Positions 44,922 to 54,625 of a stretch of DNA of 64,000 nt are shown piece by piece. The notes under the pieces are model-generated. The model did no database searches, was not told where the DNA came from, and saw nothing but the letters and a program-made list of their open reading frames with translations. A program made the translations under genes and the position numbers. This DNA comes from Shewanella sp. Choline-02u-19. GTDB lineage: Bacteria > Pseudomonadota > Gammaproteobacteria > Enterobacterales > Shewanellaceae. Numbering within the stretch: the first letter of the stretch is position 1; the number at the start of each line of letters is the position of its first letter. The stretch covers positions 1,674,001 to 1,738,000 of the forward strand of contig NZ_PJBE01000013.1 in the NCBI RefSeq assembly GCF_002836205.1, given 5' to 3'.

Positions 44922-44939
44922 TGCAATGTGCACATTACA
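44922..44939. promoter_or_regulatory. Palindromic operator candidate upstream of hmgA
   Basis: AATGTGCACATT is a perfect 12-bp palindrome, extended to TGCAATGTGCACATTACA with one mismatch. It ends 12 bp before the hmgA ATG and abuts the ribosome-binding site (AAGGAAAG), so a bound protein or RNA hairpin there could repress expression. Confidence 0.5.
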
Positions 44940-44951
44940 AGGAAAGCCAGT

Positions 44952-46112
44952 ATGCCATTTTATGTGAAGCAAGGGAGCATTCCCACAAAGCGTCATATCA
45001 CATTTAAAAAAGACAATGGGGAGCTCTATCGTGAAGAGCTCTTTTCAACTCATGGCTTTTCCAATATCTACTCCAATAAGTATCACCATAATATGCCGAC
45101 CAAGGCATTAGAAGTTGCACCTTACAGTCTGTCTCATGGTAAGGACTGGCAAGACTCTTTAATTCAAAACTATAAGCTTGATACTAAGCTGGCTGATAGT
45201 GAAGGTAACTTCTTTAATGCTCGCAATAAAATATTCTTCAATAATGACGTTGCGATGTACACCGCTAAGGTCACAGAAGATACAGACGAGTTTTATCGTA
45301 ATGCCTATGCTGACGAAGTGGTGTTTATCCACGAAGGTGAAGGAACGCTTTATAGTGAGTATGGCGCTTTAGCGGTTAAAAAGTGGGATTACTTGATTAT
45401 TCCGCGCGGTACCACCTATCAATTGAAATTCAGTAATTATAGTACTGCCCGCCTATTTGTTATTGAGTCTTCAACCATGGTTGAAGTGCCAAAACATTTT
45501 CGCAACGAATACGGACAGATGCTCGAGTCGGCGCCTTATTGTGAACGAGATATCCGCACTCCTGAGCTACAACAAGCTATCGTCGAAAAAGGCAATTTCT
45601 CTTTAGTCTGTAAGTTCGGTGATAAGTATCAACTGACCTCGCTAGAGTGGCATCCATTTGATTTAGTCGGTTGGGACGGTTGTGTATACCCGTGGGCTTT
45701 CAATATCCAAGAGTATGCGCCGAAAGTGGGTAAAATCCACCTTCCACCATCCGACCATATTGTCTTTACAGCGCATAACTTTGTGATCTGTAACTTTGTA
45801 CCACGTCCATACGATTTCCACCCTCAATCGATTCCAGCGCCCTACTACCATTCAAATATAGATAGTGATGAAGTGCTCTATTACGTTGATGGCGACTTTA
45901 TGAGCCGTACCGGTATTGAAGCGGGCTACATGACATTGCATCAAAAAGGGGTGCCTCATGGACCACAACCGGGTCGCACCGAAGCCTCAATAGGCAAAAC
46001 AGAAACCTACGAATACGCAGTGATGGTCGATACTTTCGCCCCACTCAAATTAACTGAACATGTAAAGAACTGCATGAGCATCGACTACAACCGTTCTTGG
46101 ATTGAAAGCTAA
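44952..46112 (+). CDS. hmgA: Homogentisate 1,2-dioxygenase (short form)
   Basis: The 386-residue Fe(II) cupin dioxygenase opens the ring of homogentisate to maleylacetoacetate. The start is MPFYVKQGSIPTKRH with AAGGAAAG before it. Iron-binding residues are expected in YYHSNIDSDEV (His300, Glu307 or Asp306) and VPHGPQPG (His336). The spacing of the histidines (36) equals that of the human enzyme. It is shorter than animal or Pseudomonas HmgA (about 430-445), fitting the shorter form found in Shewanella. It forms an operon with hppD. Confidence 0.9.
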   Translation: MPFYVKQGSIPTKRHITFKKDNGELYREELFSTHGFSNIYSNKYHHNMPTKALEVAPYSLSHGKDWQDSLIQNYKLDTKLADSEGNFFNARNKIFFNNDVAMYTAKVTEDTDEFYRNAYADEVVFIHEGEGTLYSEYGALAVKKWDYLIIPRGTTYQLKFSNYSTARLFVIESSTMVEVPKHFRNEYGQMLESAPYCERDIRTPELQQAIVEKGNFSLVCKFGDKYQLTSLEWHPFDLVGWDGCVYPWAFNIQEYAPKVGKIHLPPSDHIVFTAHNFVICNFVPRPYDFHPQSIPAPYYHSNIDSDEVLYYVDGDFMSRTGIEAGYMTLHQKGVPHGPQPGRTEASIGKTETYEYAVMVDTFAPLKLTEHVKNCMSIDYNRSWIES

Positions 46113-46176
46113 GCAATTAACCAAGCACACCGGCCGTCAACGTAATGGCTAGTCTGAATTGATAAAGGATATAACA

Positions 46177-47220
46177 ATGGCAAGCGAAAAAAACCCACTA
46201 GGCCTACTCGGTATTGAATTTACTGAGTTTGCGACATCTGATCAAGATTACATGCATCAGGTATTTATCGATTTCGGTTTTTCTTTGTTGAAGAAATCTA
46301 AGTCAAAAGATATTTTGTACTACAAGCAAAATGACATCAATTTTTTGCTTAATACTGAGCGTAAAGGGTTTTCTGCTGAATTTGCTAAGAGTCATGGTCC
46401 AGCCATTTGCTCAATGGGCTGGCGTGTTGAAGATGCTAACCTCGCCTTCGAAGGTGCAGTAGCGCGTGGCGCCAAGCCTGCAACTGATGCAGCATTGAAA
46501 GATATGCCATACCCCGCCATTTATGGCATTGGTGATAGCCTTATCTACTTTATCGATACCTTTGGCGAGTCAGACAACATTTATGCCACTGACTTTGAAG
46601 ATTTAGATGAGCAAGTAATCACTCAGGAAAAAGGCTTTATTGAAGTCGACCACCTAACCAATAACGTCTACAAAGGAACGATGGAGCATTGGTCAAACTT
46701 CTACAAAAATATTTTTGGCTTTACCGAAGTACGTTACTTTGACATTAAAGGCTCAAAAACCGCGCTTGTTTCTTATGCGCTACGTTCGCCTGATGGTAGC
46801 TTCTGCATTCCGATCAACGAAGGCAAAGGCAGTGACAAAAACCAAATCGATGAATACTTACGTGAATATGACGGACCGGGTGTACAGCATTTAGCTTTCA
46901 GAAGCCGTGATATTGTAGGCTCTTTAGATGCGATGGAAGGTTCATCAATTCAAACTTTGGATATTATTCCTGAGTACTACGAGACTATCTTTGAGAAGTT
47001 ACCCCAAGTCACTGAAGATCATGACCGTATTAAACATCACCAGATCCTGGTTGACGGTGATGATGATGGTTATTTACTGCAGATTTTCACCAAAAACCTG
47101 TTTGGTCCTATTTTTATTGAGATCATTCAACGTAAAAATAATGAAGGATTTGGTGAAGGTAACTTTAAAGCATTATTTGAATCAATTGAACGTGATCAGC
47201 AACGACGTGGCGTACTTTAA
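46177..47220 (+). CDS. hppD: 4-hydroxyphenylpyruvate dioxygenase
   Basis: The 347-residue enzyme turns 4-hydroxyphenylpyruvate into homogentisate, the step before HmgA. It has the vicinal-oxygen-chelate fold twice. Fe(II) ligands match His159 (VDHLTNNV), His238 (GVQHLAF) and Glu315 (FIEIIQRK). The start at 46177 has AAAGGAT upstream. Its product is the substrate of the gene before it. The maiA and fahA genes that finish the pathway are not in the window. Confidence 0.95.
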   Translation: MASEKNPLGLLGIEFTEFATSDQDYMHQVFIDFGFSLLKKSKSKDILYYKQNDINFLLNTERKGFSAEFAKSHGPAICSMGWRVEDANLAFEGAVARGAKPATDAALKDMPYPAIYGIGDSLIYFIDTFGESDNIYATDFEDLDEQVITQEKGFIEVDHLTNNVYKGTMEHWSNFYKNIFGFTEVRYFDIKGSKTALVSYALRSPDGSFCIPINEGKGSDKNQIDEYLREYDGPGVQHLAFRSRDIVGSLDAMEGSSIQTLDIIPEYYETIFEKLPQVTEDHDRIKHHQILVDGDDDGYLLQIFTKNLFGPIFIEIIQRKNNEGFGEGNFKALFESIERDQQRRGVL

Positions 47221-47281
47221 TACAGCACGTTAATTAAAGTGCTGGCATAAGAACGTTTATAACACCTTACCTCTCCATGAT

Positions 47282-47324
47282 AAAACCAGCTATAGCCTTA
47301 TCAATTGGCTAAGCTGGTTTTTTT
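47282..47324 (+). terminator. Terminator of hmgA-hppD
   Basis: The stem AAACCAGCTATAGCC / GGCTAAGCTGGTTT has one internal mismatch and is followed by a T-run. Confidence 0.82.
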
Positions 47325-47446
47325 CTGCCCCATAGTCTCCATATTTATAACTCGTTTGTATCCAAAGCTCATCATCTTCTCTACAATGACGCTTCCGTTT
47401 GCCCCAAGCGACTAAACCCTTTTAAACTCACGAGACTTGCCACGCC

Positions 47447-48067
47447 ATGCCTGATATCGCTTTACTCGCCGTATTTTTACCGACCTTCTTTTTCGTCTCA
47501 ATTACACCCGGTATGTGTATGACATTAGCCATGACACTTGGTATGAGCATTGGTGTTCGCCGCACTATGTGGATGATGCTAGGCGAGTTGGTTGGTGTCG
47601 CATTAGTCGCTTTAGCGGCGGTCATGGGAGTTGCTAGCATTATGCTCCATTACCCTGAGATGTTTGCAGTACTCAAGTGGGTTGGCGGTCTTTATCTCGC
47701 CTATATTGGCGTTAACATGTGGCGTTCGAAAGGAAGAATGGCGTTAGTCGAAGGTCAAACTGCACCGAGTGTTGGCAATATAGAGCTGATGACACAAGGC
47801 TTTATGACCGCGATTGCTAACCCCAAAGGGTGGGCTTTTATGGTTTCGCTATTACCGCCATTTATTAGCGTAGAGCGCGAAGTTGCGCCACAGCTGCTAG
47901 CCCTACTCAGTATTATTATGCTTACCGAATTCACCAGCATGATGGCCTATGCCACCGGCGGTAAAAGTTTACGCGTCTTTTTAAGTCGCGGTGACAACAT
48001 TAAGTGGATGAACCGTATTGCAGGTTCGCTAATGATTGCGGTCGGCTTTTGGTTGGCGTTAGGCTAG
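47447..48067 (+). CDS. LysE/RhtB-family amino acid exporter
   Basis: The 206-residue protein has six membrane segments and the LysE/RhtB signature SITPGMCMTLAMTLGMSIGVRR near the N-terminus, then WVGGLYLAYIGVNMWRS and ANPKGWAFMVSLLPPF. Members export lysine, homoserine, threonine or other small polar metabolites; the substrate is unknown. Confidence 0.92.
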   Translation: MPDIALLAVFLPTFFFVSITPGMCMTLAMTLGMSIGVRRTMWMMLGELVGVALVALAAVMGVASIMLHYPEMFAVLKWVGGLYLAYIGVNMWRSKGRMALVEGQTAPSVGNIELMTQGFMTAIANPKGWAFMVSLLPPFISVEREVAPQLLALLSIIMLTEFTSMMAYATGGKSLRVFLSRGDNIKWMNRIAGSLMIAVGFWLALG

Positions 48068-48102
48068 GAGGAGCTAGCTAGGACCAACAGCTTCGCTATT
48101 TC

Positions 48103-49317
48103 TTAGCTGGGGTCTTGTCGATAAGGTAGCTTGCTGGTTAATTGCTGCATATAAGTTTTAATATTGTCAGCTTCCTGAAAAGTAAAGTTTTCAATCGCAC
48201 TGCGAAACTCAGGGTGAATAACCTCGTGAGTAGAGTATGTCGCCATAGGCTCAAAACCGCGTGCGACCTTATGCTCACCTTGCGCGCCTGCGTCAAACAC
48301 GGCTAAATTGTGGGTAATGCAGTATTCAATGCCCTGGTAATAACAGGCTTCAAAATGCAGCCCATCTATATCGACTAAACTGCCCCAGTATCGACCATAG
48401 AGATGCGTTGTTGATTTAAAATACAGCGCAGAAGCCACCACTTCGCCTTCGATGTCATGCACCAACAATAACAAGATATTTTCAGGCATCGTTTTAGCTA
48501 TCGACTCAAAAAAAGCCAAGTTTAAATAACCGGAATGCCCTGAACGTTTTGTATAGGTTTGTCGATAACAGGCATAAAAGGTATGCCACATTGCTGTCGT
48601 CGCTTGCGCTGCATTGATAAATTCAAAGCGCAGCTCGTGTGGCGTCAATTTAGCGCGTTCTTTGTTAATGTCTTTACGCTTACGAGATGTCAGTGCCGCT
48701 AAAAAATCATCAAAATGTTGATAACCTTTATTTTGCCAATGAAACTGAGTACTGAGTCGTTTCAAGCAAGAGTGGCTGTCTTCAGCAGATTTTGACATCT
48801 CTATGAACTGCTCTTTTGGCAGGAATAAACAATGCCAGCTAGAAAACCCATGCTCCAATAAACTGCCATCAAGCGCTTTTTTAATTACATCCCACACTAA
48901 TGACGGTTGAGTAATATCACTGGCAATACCGATACGTTTGCCTGTAACTGGGGTAAATGGAATAGCAGAAACAAGCTTTGGATAATAAGGGATTTGATGT
49001 TTATCGTAAGCCTCAGCCCAAGCCCAATCAAAGATATACTCCCCATAGGAGTGTGTCTTAATGTACAGCGGCATGACAGCAATGATCCGAGAGGACTGAC
49101 GCACTAACAGATGTAACGGAGTCCAACCCGTTTGCTGACTGACACAGCCACTTTGTTCTAGCGCCGCTAAATAAGCGTGTTGATTAAAGGGATTATCATC
49201 ATCCATTAAATCATCCCAAATACTCGCATCCACAGCATCGATAGCGCGAATAAACTCTAAGCTTAGATCCAACGCTGCTCGCGGTGGCGGAGCCACTTTT
49301 AACTGATTTTTGTCCAA
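48103..49317 (-). CDS. GNAT-like acyltransferase family protein (COG3146/DUF482)
   Basis: The 404-residue protein matches the DUF482/COG3146 family, described as peptidoglycan biosynthesis/recognition and related to GNAT or FemAB folds. Typical sequence is FNQHAYLAALEQSGCV, HSYGEYIFDWAWAEAY, SRKRKDINKERAKL and YYQGIEYCITHNLAVFDAGAQGEHK. No signal peptide is present. The acceptor is unknown. The start seems to be TTG at 49317, with AGGGA upstream. Confidence 0.85.
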   Translation of the reverse strand: MDKNQLKVAPPPRAALDLSLEFIRAIDAVDASIWDDLMDDDNPFNQHAYLAALEQSGCVSQQTGWTPLHLLVRQSSRIIAVMPLYIKTHSYGEYIFDWAWAEAYDKHQIPYYPKLVSAIPFTPVTGKRIGIASDITQPSLVWDVIKKALDGSLLEHGFSSWHCLFLPKEQFIEMSKSAEDSHSCLKRLSTQFHWQNKGYQHFDDFLAALTSRKRKDINKERAKLTPHELRFEFINAAQATTAMWHTFYACYRQTYTKRSGHSGYLNLAFFESIAKTMPENILLLLVHDIEGEVVASALYFKSTTHLYGRYWGSLVDIDGLHFEACYYQGIEYCITHNLAVFDAGAQGEHKVARGFEPMATYSTHEVIHPEFRSAIENFTFQEADNIKTYMQQLTSKLPYRQDPS

Positions 49318-49540
49318 ACTTAATCCCTGAGCCTTTAATAAAACTGATGTTAAATAAGCCAGTTAGCGCCTAATGCTGCACCTTTAGCCTATCGCTATTG
49401 CATTTAATTGCGATAAGCGTCACATTGCTAAACTCAAATGAAGAGTTGAACTCAAGACCTAGAGTTAACCTGGCGCTAACGTCGAGTTAACCAAGAGATT
49501 CAACCGCAATAGACAATACAAAAAATACAAAGGATTGAAA

Positions 49541-51292
49541 ATGCGTATGTTTAAGAGCTTAGCATTTGCCATCTCCATGGCAATTCCACTCACAACTCTA
49601 ACATTAACCGCCAGCGCCCCGCTATCGGTTAATGCTGCTGAAACTTCCATATACAGCCATATGGCAACAGCTCTCCCCGTATGGGCCGAGCACGGTATGG
49701 TCGCGAGCCAAGAAGCATTGGCCACAAGGGCGGGGGTTGAAATTCTTAAACAAGGTGGTAATGCTGTCGATGCTGCTGTTGCCGTAGGATTCAGTCTTGC
49801 TGTGACTCTGCCGCGCGCCGGTAATATTGGTGGCGGTGGTTTTATGTTGGTTCATTTAGCCGAACAGAACAAAACCATCGCAATTGATTATCGTGAAATG
49901 GCCCCTGCTAGCGCGCACAAAGATATCTTTCTCGATGAGAATGGCAATGCCGTCAATAAACTTAGCCGTGAGCATGGCTTGGCGGTTGGCGTACCGGGCA
50001 CCGTCATGGGTATGGAATTGGCATTACAAAAGTACGGCACCATGACCATGACGCAAGTGACTCAGGCCGCGATTAAAATGGCTAAAGATGGCATCATCGT
50101 CACGCCCGATCTATCATCCTCGTTAACAGGTTTAAAAAGACGCATAGCACAGTGGCCAAGCTCTGCTGCAGTGTTTTACAAAAAAGACAATTCCGACTAT
50201 CAAATTGGTGACACGCTTAAACAGCCAGAGCTAGCTCACTCGCTATCACTCATCGCAACACAGGGCAGTAAGGGCTTTTATCAAGGTGAAACAGCTGAGA
50301 AAATTGTCACAGCAATTAAAGCGGCTGGCGGGATAATGACCCTTGATGATCTAAAAACCTACCAAGCTATCGAAAGAAAGCCCGTAACAGGCAATTACCG
50401 AGGCTACCAAGTGGTATCAATGCCGCCTCCCTCCTCTGGCGGAGTGCATATTATTGAGATGCTCAACATACTCGAGCAATACCCTATTGATAAGTTAGGT
50501 CACAATACCGCTGCCACTTTGCATTTAATGACAGAGGCGATGAAAAGAGCTTATGCCGACCGTAGTGAGTATTTAGGTGACCCAGACTTCGTCAATGTTC
50601 CCGTCGAGGCTTTGACTAACAAAGATTACGCTAAAGCCTTAGCTAAAAAAATCAACATGAATAAGACCACGCCCAGCAGTGAGATAAAACCAGGTAACAT
50701 AGCGCCTTATGAAAGTAATCAGACCACCCATTATTCTGTCGTGGATAAGTGGGGCAATGCAGTTTCTAATACTTACACGCTCAACTTCAGTTATGGCTCA
50801 GGTCTAGTCGCTAAAGGAACGGGGGTTTTACTCAATAACGAGATGGACGACTTTTCAGCAAAACCAGGTGTACCCAACGGTTTTGGCTTAATTGGCGGAG
50901 ACGCAAATGCGGTTGAAGGCAGAAAACGCCCCTTGAGTTCAATGAGTCCGACGATGGTGATGAAAGACGGTAAACCTTACATCATCACTGGCAGTCCAGG
51001 CGGTTCACGCATCATCACCACCACCTTACAAGTAATAATGAACGTAATCGACCATGGCCTGAACATCGCAGAAGCCACTAATGCTGCGCGTATTCATCAC
51101 CAATGGTTGCCCGATGTGCTACGTGTAGAACATACGTTAAACCGCGATACTCGCGACCTACTTGAAGCCAAGGGACATCACATAAAGGTGAATAACTCGA
51201 TGGGTTCAACTCAATCAATTATGGTCACTGACCAAGGTATTTTCGGTTCATCGGACCCTCGCCGAGCGGGCAGCGAAACCGTCGGTTACTAA
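49541..51292 (+). CDS. ggt: Gamma-glutamyltransferase
   Basis: The 583-residue exported enzyme (signal about 1-33) is a self-processing N-terminal-nucleophile hydrolase. It cleaves to give subunits; the catalytic Thr is the first of TTHYSVVD (Thr395). GNIGGGGFMLVHL, PPPSSGGVHIIEML and SPGGSRIITTTLQ are conserved. It degrades glutathione and other gamma-glutamyl compounds in the periplasm. The start ATG at 49541 has AAGGA six bases upstream. Confidence 0.95.
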   Translation: MRMFKSLAFAISMAIPLTTLTLTASAPLSVNAAETSIYSHMATALPVWAEHGMVASQEALATRAGVEILKQGGNAVDAAVAVGFSLAVTLPRAGNIGGGGFMLVHLAEQNKTIAIDYREMAPASAHKDIFLDENGNAVNKLSREHGLAVGVPGTVMGMELALQKYGTMTMTQVTQAAIKMAKDGIIVTPDLSSSLTGLKRRIAQWPSSAAVFYKKDNSDYQIGDTLKQPELAHSLSLIATQGSKGFYQGETAEKIVTAIKAAGGIMTLDDLKTYQAIERKPVTGNYRGYQVVSMPPPSSGGVHIIEMLNILEQYPIDKLGHNTAATLHLMTEAMKRAYADRSEYLGDPDFVNVPVEALTNKDYAKALAKKINMNKTTPSSEIKPGNIAPYESNQTTHYSVVDKWGNAVSNTYTLNFSYGSGLVAKGTGVLLNNEMDDFSAKPGVPNGFGLIGGDANAVEGRKRPLSSMSPTMVMKDGKPYIITGSPGGSRIITTTLQVIMNVIDHGLNIAEATNAARIHHQWLPDVLRVEHTLNRDTRDLLEAKGHHIKVNNSMGSTQSIMVTDQGIFGSSDPRRAGSETVGY

Positions 51293-51306
51293 CGCATAAG
51301 AGATAA

Positions 51307-51342
51307 TAAAAGGCGCTTCAACATTGGTTGAAGCGCCTTTTT
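51307..51342. terminator. Bidirectional terminator between ggt and the fusion gene
   Basis: The stem AAAGGCGCTTCAAC / GTTGAAGCGCCTTT has A and T flanks on both sides. Confidence 0.88.
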
Positions 51343-51381
51343 TATTGCTAGCCTAACGTCATTTTATACACAGAAAAGAGC

Positions 51382-54300
51382 TTAAAAGTCTTGCTCACCT
51401 TTTATCGCTGTTGGAAAACCGCTAATGGCTTTGGAGGTTTGCATTCCGGCCATTGTTGCCGCTTCAACACAACTGGCATTAATGCCAGTTTTTATCCAAT
51501 CGCCAGTGACGAAAAGGTTATCTATCCCCGTACCATCAGTTGCGATACGATACTGCGTACTGCCTTTTACTGACATCACATAACGCTCAGACGGGTCGAC
51601 ATTGGCTCGCCAGTATTGGCTATCAAACCTCGCTACGCCAGAAGCCCCACTCTCATCATGTAACCACTTCCATGGGAATGATCCTGCTGTATCAGCCAGA
51701 GAACTGCCCGGCGTAGGAACATTGCCCCAGAGTTTATAGATTTGATGAGTAAGCTGGCCAATGGCCCCGGCTTTTGCCTCTAATGTCTTTTGAGTTTGAA
51801 AATCGATATCACTGCTCGGTGGATAACTATCGACAGGTAAAGCCGAGCAAAAGTAACTGGCATTTTTAGGTTGTATCGCTGGCCAGTCTTCTTTATCGAT
51901 AAGGTGAGTTAATGATGCCCACGTATCAAAAGGTTCTGTAAAGCCAGACAGCACTGGCTCTTCACCATTATCAGGTGTTAAAGGCCAACCGATCCCGGCT
52001 AAATCTTGATCCATCCACAACTGATAAGCCTGCGTTGCAACCGTTTTGACTTTATCAACACTTAGGCTTAATGCTTCGCTCTGTGCCATCACTTCGCTGG
52101 CTACATGGGGTACAGAGCCTATTGAAAGGCCAAAGATAACTTTGTCAAAATCCTTGCCCTTAACCAAGCGCTTTTTCGGTAATGCATGGCCATAGTGTGA
52201 CTGGTACACCTCGTCCCAATTGCTCCAAAAATGCTCCAAGTTAATATCATGCTCTTGCATTAACTGTGCTTGAATAGGCTCCAGCTGGTCTAAATTTGGT
52301 TTGCTAGGCCAACAATCTAAGCCTTTCACATCCACCAGTGGTGAGTATGATTGCAGCCCCTCTTTTAAAGCCACTTGCTCGGTGATCTCAATCGCCTGAA
52401 TACTGGCATTTCTGCATTCAAGGTTGTCGACTTTATTGAAGAAATGAAAATTAACGCCACGGCGTTTAAGCACTTCATAATAAGGCGTAAACACGGTATC
52501 GCCCATACCTGCTTGCATCTCCCACATCACTCCGCCTTGATAGCAAAGCGCAATGCGCATCATAGACCGAATAATCGTCCCTGCCTCAAGATTCGGTTTG
52601 TCAAAGTTGCCTTTTTCATAAGCAAACACCAGATCATAAAAACCACGTACTGGTGCAGAATCAACCGTGAATGTTTGGTTAGCACCGTGCTTGGTTAGCC
52701 ACTCTCGATAATCATAATCATTGATCACATCAAAACCGTGCTTGAACACGTCATCAACGAACATACCTTTCAGAATGGTCAAACCCAAATCCGCAGCAAT
52801 ATACAAGCGGCGCAGCTCATCATTGGTTTCTAATTTGTCGACAAAACGCTCTTCTAGGCGTGCTCTGAAGGCATCAACCGCGGACTCGACAAAACCGCCT
52901 TCATCTTCAGTATCATGATGATGTGCTTCACAGTCACGACCGATCATTTGATTGAAATGACATTCCAACTTATCGGCAAGTGATGACAAACTCTCTTTTG
53001 CGTCATCAATTGAGTCTTCAATGCTGTCGTTTAGCTGTTCAAACCATTCACGACTGAACCAATGCACTGGCCTTGCAGACTCTTTAGTCGCAGCGGTATC
53101 TTCATTTTCTAGTGCATCTAGCAGATCGTCCATCTCAGTTAACCAGTGTCGGATCCAGCTAAACGCCGCCTTGACCACTTTCCACAGTGTTAGCACTTCA
53201 GTACTGTCACCAGGCAAGCCATTACGTTCAGGAAATTGAATAGGCCAACTATCAGAATCACCACCCACATCTTCTTGCAGCACAATAAAATTATGCGGTT
53301 TAAAGGCATCTAAAAAAGTTGCGAGTGGTGCCCCCGCTGGTCTATCAAGTTCTTCGTACGCTTTACGCATTAAGCTAAAGGCATTTTGATAGAATCCAAA
53401 CCATATATGCAGGCCATGCTCTTCAATACGTTGGCCTTTTTCAGCATTACGCCCACTGGCACCTTTACCGCCAATACGCCAGCCCATTTGATAAACATCT
53501 ATCTCATAACGATTTTGCCAACCTGGTTGCTCCGTTAGGCAAACTGCAGCCGTCATTGCTGCAACGCCGCCTCCCAATATCGCGATTTTCTCTTTTTTAA
53601 CGATCGAGTTATCGACAAGTACCTCGCCTTGCGGTACCTCAAAGTCGAAGTTAACATGGTAAGGCAACAGTACATGCTGCTCGCCCAGCTCAACACCAAG
53701 TGAGTCTTTAAATGAGAATGAAGCATTGTCAAAAATGGTCGCCAGCAAGTCATTTTCTAATAACGCAATGGAATGCACTTTATTCACTTTGGCTGGCGCT
53801 GCGGTAATGGCTTGATACACCGCTTTATTACCCGCGCTATCCGGTAACTGCTTGAGAAACACTTGATCGATTGCAGGTTTAAACAACAAACTAAACAATT
53901 GATTTTCACCCAGCTTATCAAGCTCAGGGATAAAGTCAGTCTGCGCTTTAAATAAGTCCCATGTCTGGCTAATCGCTTCTAATGTCGATAGTTGTTGCTC
54001 TTCCGCTGCCTCGCAATCAACGCTAAGTAGGGGGTGAATGGCAAGTTCACTCTCCGCTGAGAACACCTTAAAGCTTTTAGCAGATAAGCTAAGCTTCGTT
54101 AGCGGCGCTCCCACCTCAGGCATTTCGTACTCGCACATGTATTTGGGATAGCCAAAAAGCTCACGGCCATTAATTAATGCCATCGCGTCGTTGACAAAAA
54201 TATGTAACGGGTGGAAGTAAACATGACTCACATCATCACTGTCACTGCTGTTTTGCCTCCCCACCATCACCCAAGTGACAATATCAGTTTCTTGGATCCA

Positions 54301-54558
54301 GCCTTTATCTCGATCTTGAGGATCCTCAGAATAGGCTTTTTCTACCCGAGTAAAACTGGTTAACACATAGGGTGATAACACTTTGAAATACATGGCACTG
54401 CAAGCCACTTGATTAAGACAGGTATCGATAGATTTTTGCAGATTTGCCATTTTGCCTTTTAAGAAAAAGCCGTACATATCCGCTTTACTTAACATCAGTG
54501 GTGAGTGCATTAACATTGAGCCAGGGGGATAGATAAAATTGGGGCGTTGAGCGTCCAT
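51382..54558 (-). CDS. Fusion of acetoacetate-decarboxylase-like domain with FAD-dependent oxidoreductase
   Basis: The 1058-residue protein has two parts. Residues about 1-310 resemble acetoacetate decarboxylase: GRELFGYPKYMCEYEMP places Lys139 at the Schiff-base position, but the second Lys of the usual Lys-Lys pair is a Tyr. Residues about 324-1058 form a flavin amine-oxidase/carotenoid-desaturase-like enzyme: KIAILGGGVAAMTAA (dinucleotide loop), GWRIGGKGASGRN, EEHGLHIWFGFYQNAFSLMR and, near the end, LFVTGDWIKTGINASCVEAA. Both parts look intact. The substrate is unknown; the gene stands alone before nqr. AGGAAACTGGCA precedes the ATG. Confidence 0.75.
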   Translation of the reverse strand: MDAQRPNFIYPPGSMLMHSPLMLSKADMYGFFLKGKMANLQKSIDTCLNQVACSAMYFKVLSPYVLTSFTRVEKAYSEDPQDRDKGWIQETDIVTWVMVGRQNSSDSDDVSHVYFHPLHIFVNDAMALINGRELFGYPKYMCEYEMPEVGAPLTKLSLSAKSFKVFSAESELAIHPLLSVDCEAAEEQQLSTLEAISQTWDLFKAQTDFIPELDKLGENQLFSLLFKPAIDQVFLKQLPDSAGNKAVYQAITAAPAKVNKVHSIALLENDLLATIFDNASFSFKDSLGVELGEQHVLLPYHVNFDFEVPQGEVLVDNSIVKKEKIAILGGGVAAMTAAVCLTEQPGWQNRYEIDVYQMGWRIGGKGASGRNAEKGQRIEEHGLHIWFGFYQNAFSLMRKAYEELDRPAGAPLATFLDAFKPHNFIVLQEDVGGDSDSWPIQFPERNGLPGDSTEVLTLWKVVKAAFSWIRHWLTEMDDLLDALENEDTAATKESARPVHWFSREWFEQLNDSIEDSIDDAKESLSSLADKLECHFNQMIGRDCEAHHHDTEDEGGFVESAVDAFRARLEERFVDKLETNDELRRLYIAADLGLTILKGMFVDDVFKHGFDVINDYDYREWLTKHGANQTFTVDSAPVRGFYDLVFAYEKGNFDKPNLEAGTIIRSMMRIALCYQGGVMWEMQAGMGDTVFTPYYEVLKRRGVNFHFFNKVDNLECRNASIQAIEITEQVALKEGLQSYSPLVDVKGLDCWPSKPNLDQLEPIQAQLMQEHDINLEHFWSNWDEVYQSHYGHALPKKRLVKGKDFDKVIFGLSIGSVPHVASEVMAQSEALSLSVDKVKTVATQAYQLWMDQDLAGIGWPLTPDNGEEPVLSGFTEPFDTWASLTHLIDKEDWPAIQPKNASYFCSALPVDSYPPSSDIDFQTQKTLEAKAGAIGQLTHQIYKLWGNVPTPGSSLADTAGSFPWKWLHDESGASGVARFDSQYWRANVDPSERYVMSVKGSTQYRIATDGTGIDNLFVTGDWIKTGINASCVEAATMAGMQTSKAISGFPTAIKGEQDF

Positions 54559-54625
54559 TGCCAGTTTCCTGTAAGTTCCAGAGTAAAAGTAGTTAACCCC
54601 TTATTAAACCAGTAAAAACACTGTT

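Noticed and set aside
52375..52698. A 107-codon frame on the plus strand inside the fusion gene
   Set aside because: It is antisense to the conserved flavoenzyme part and has no start signal or domain.
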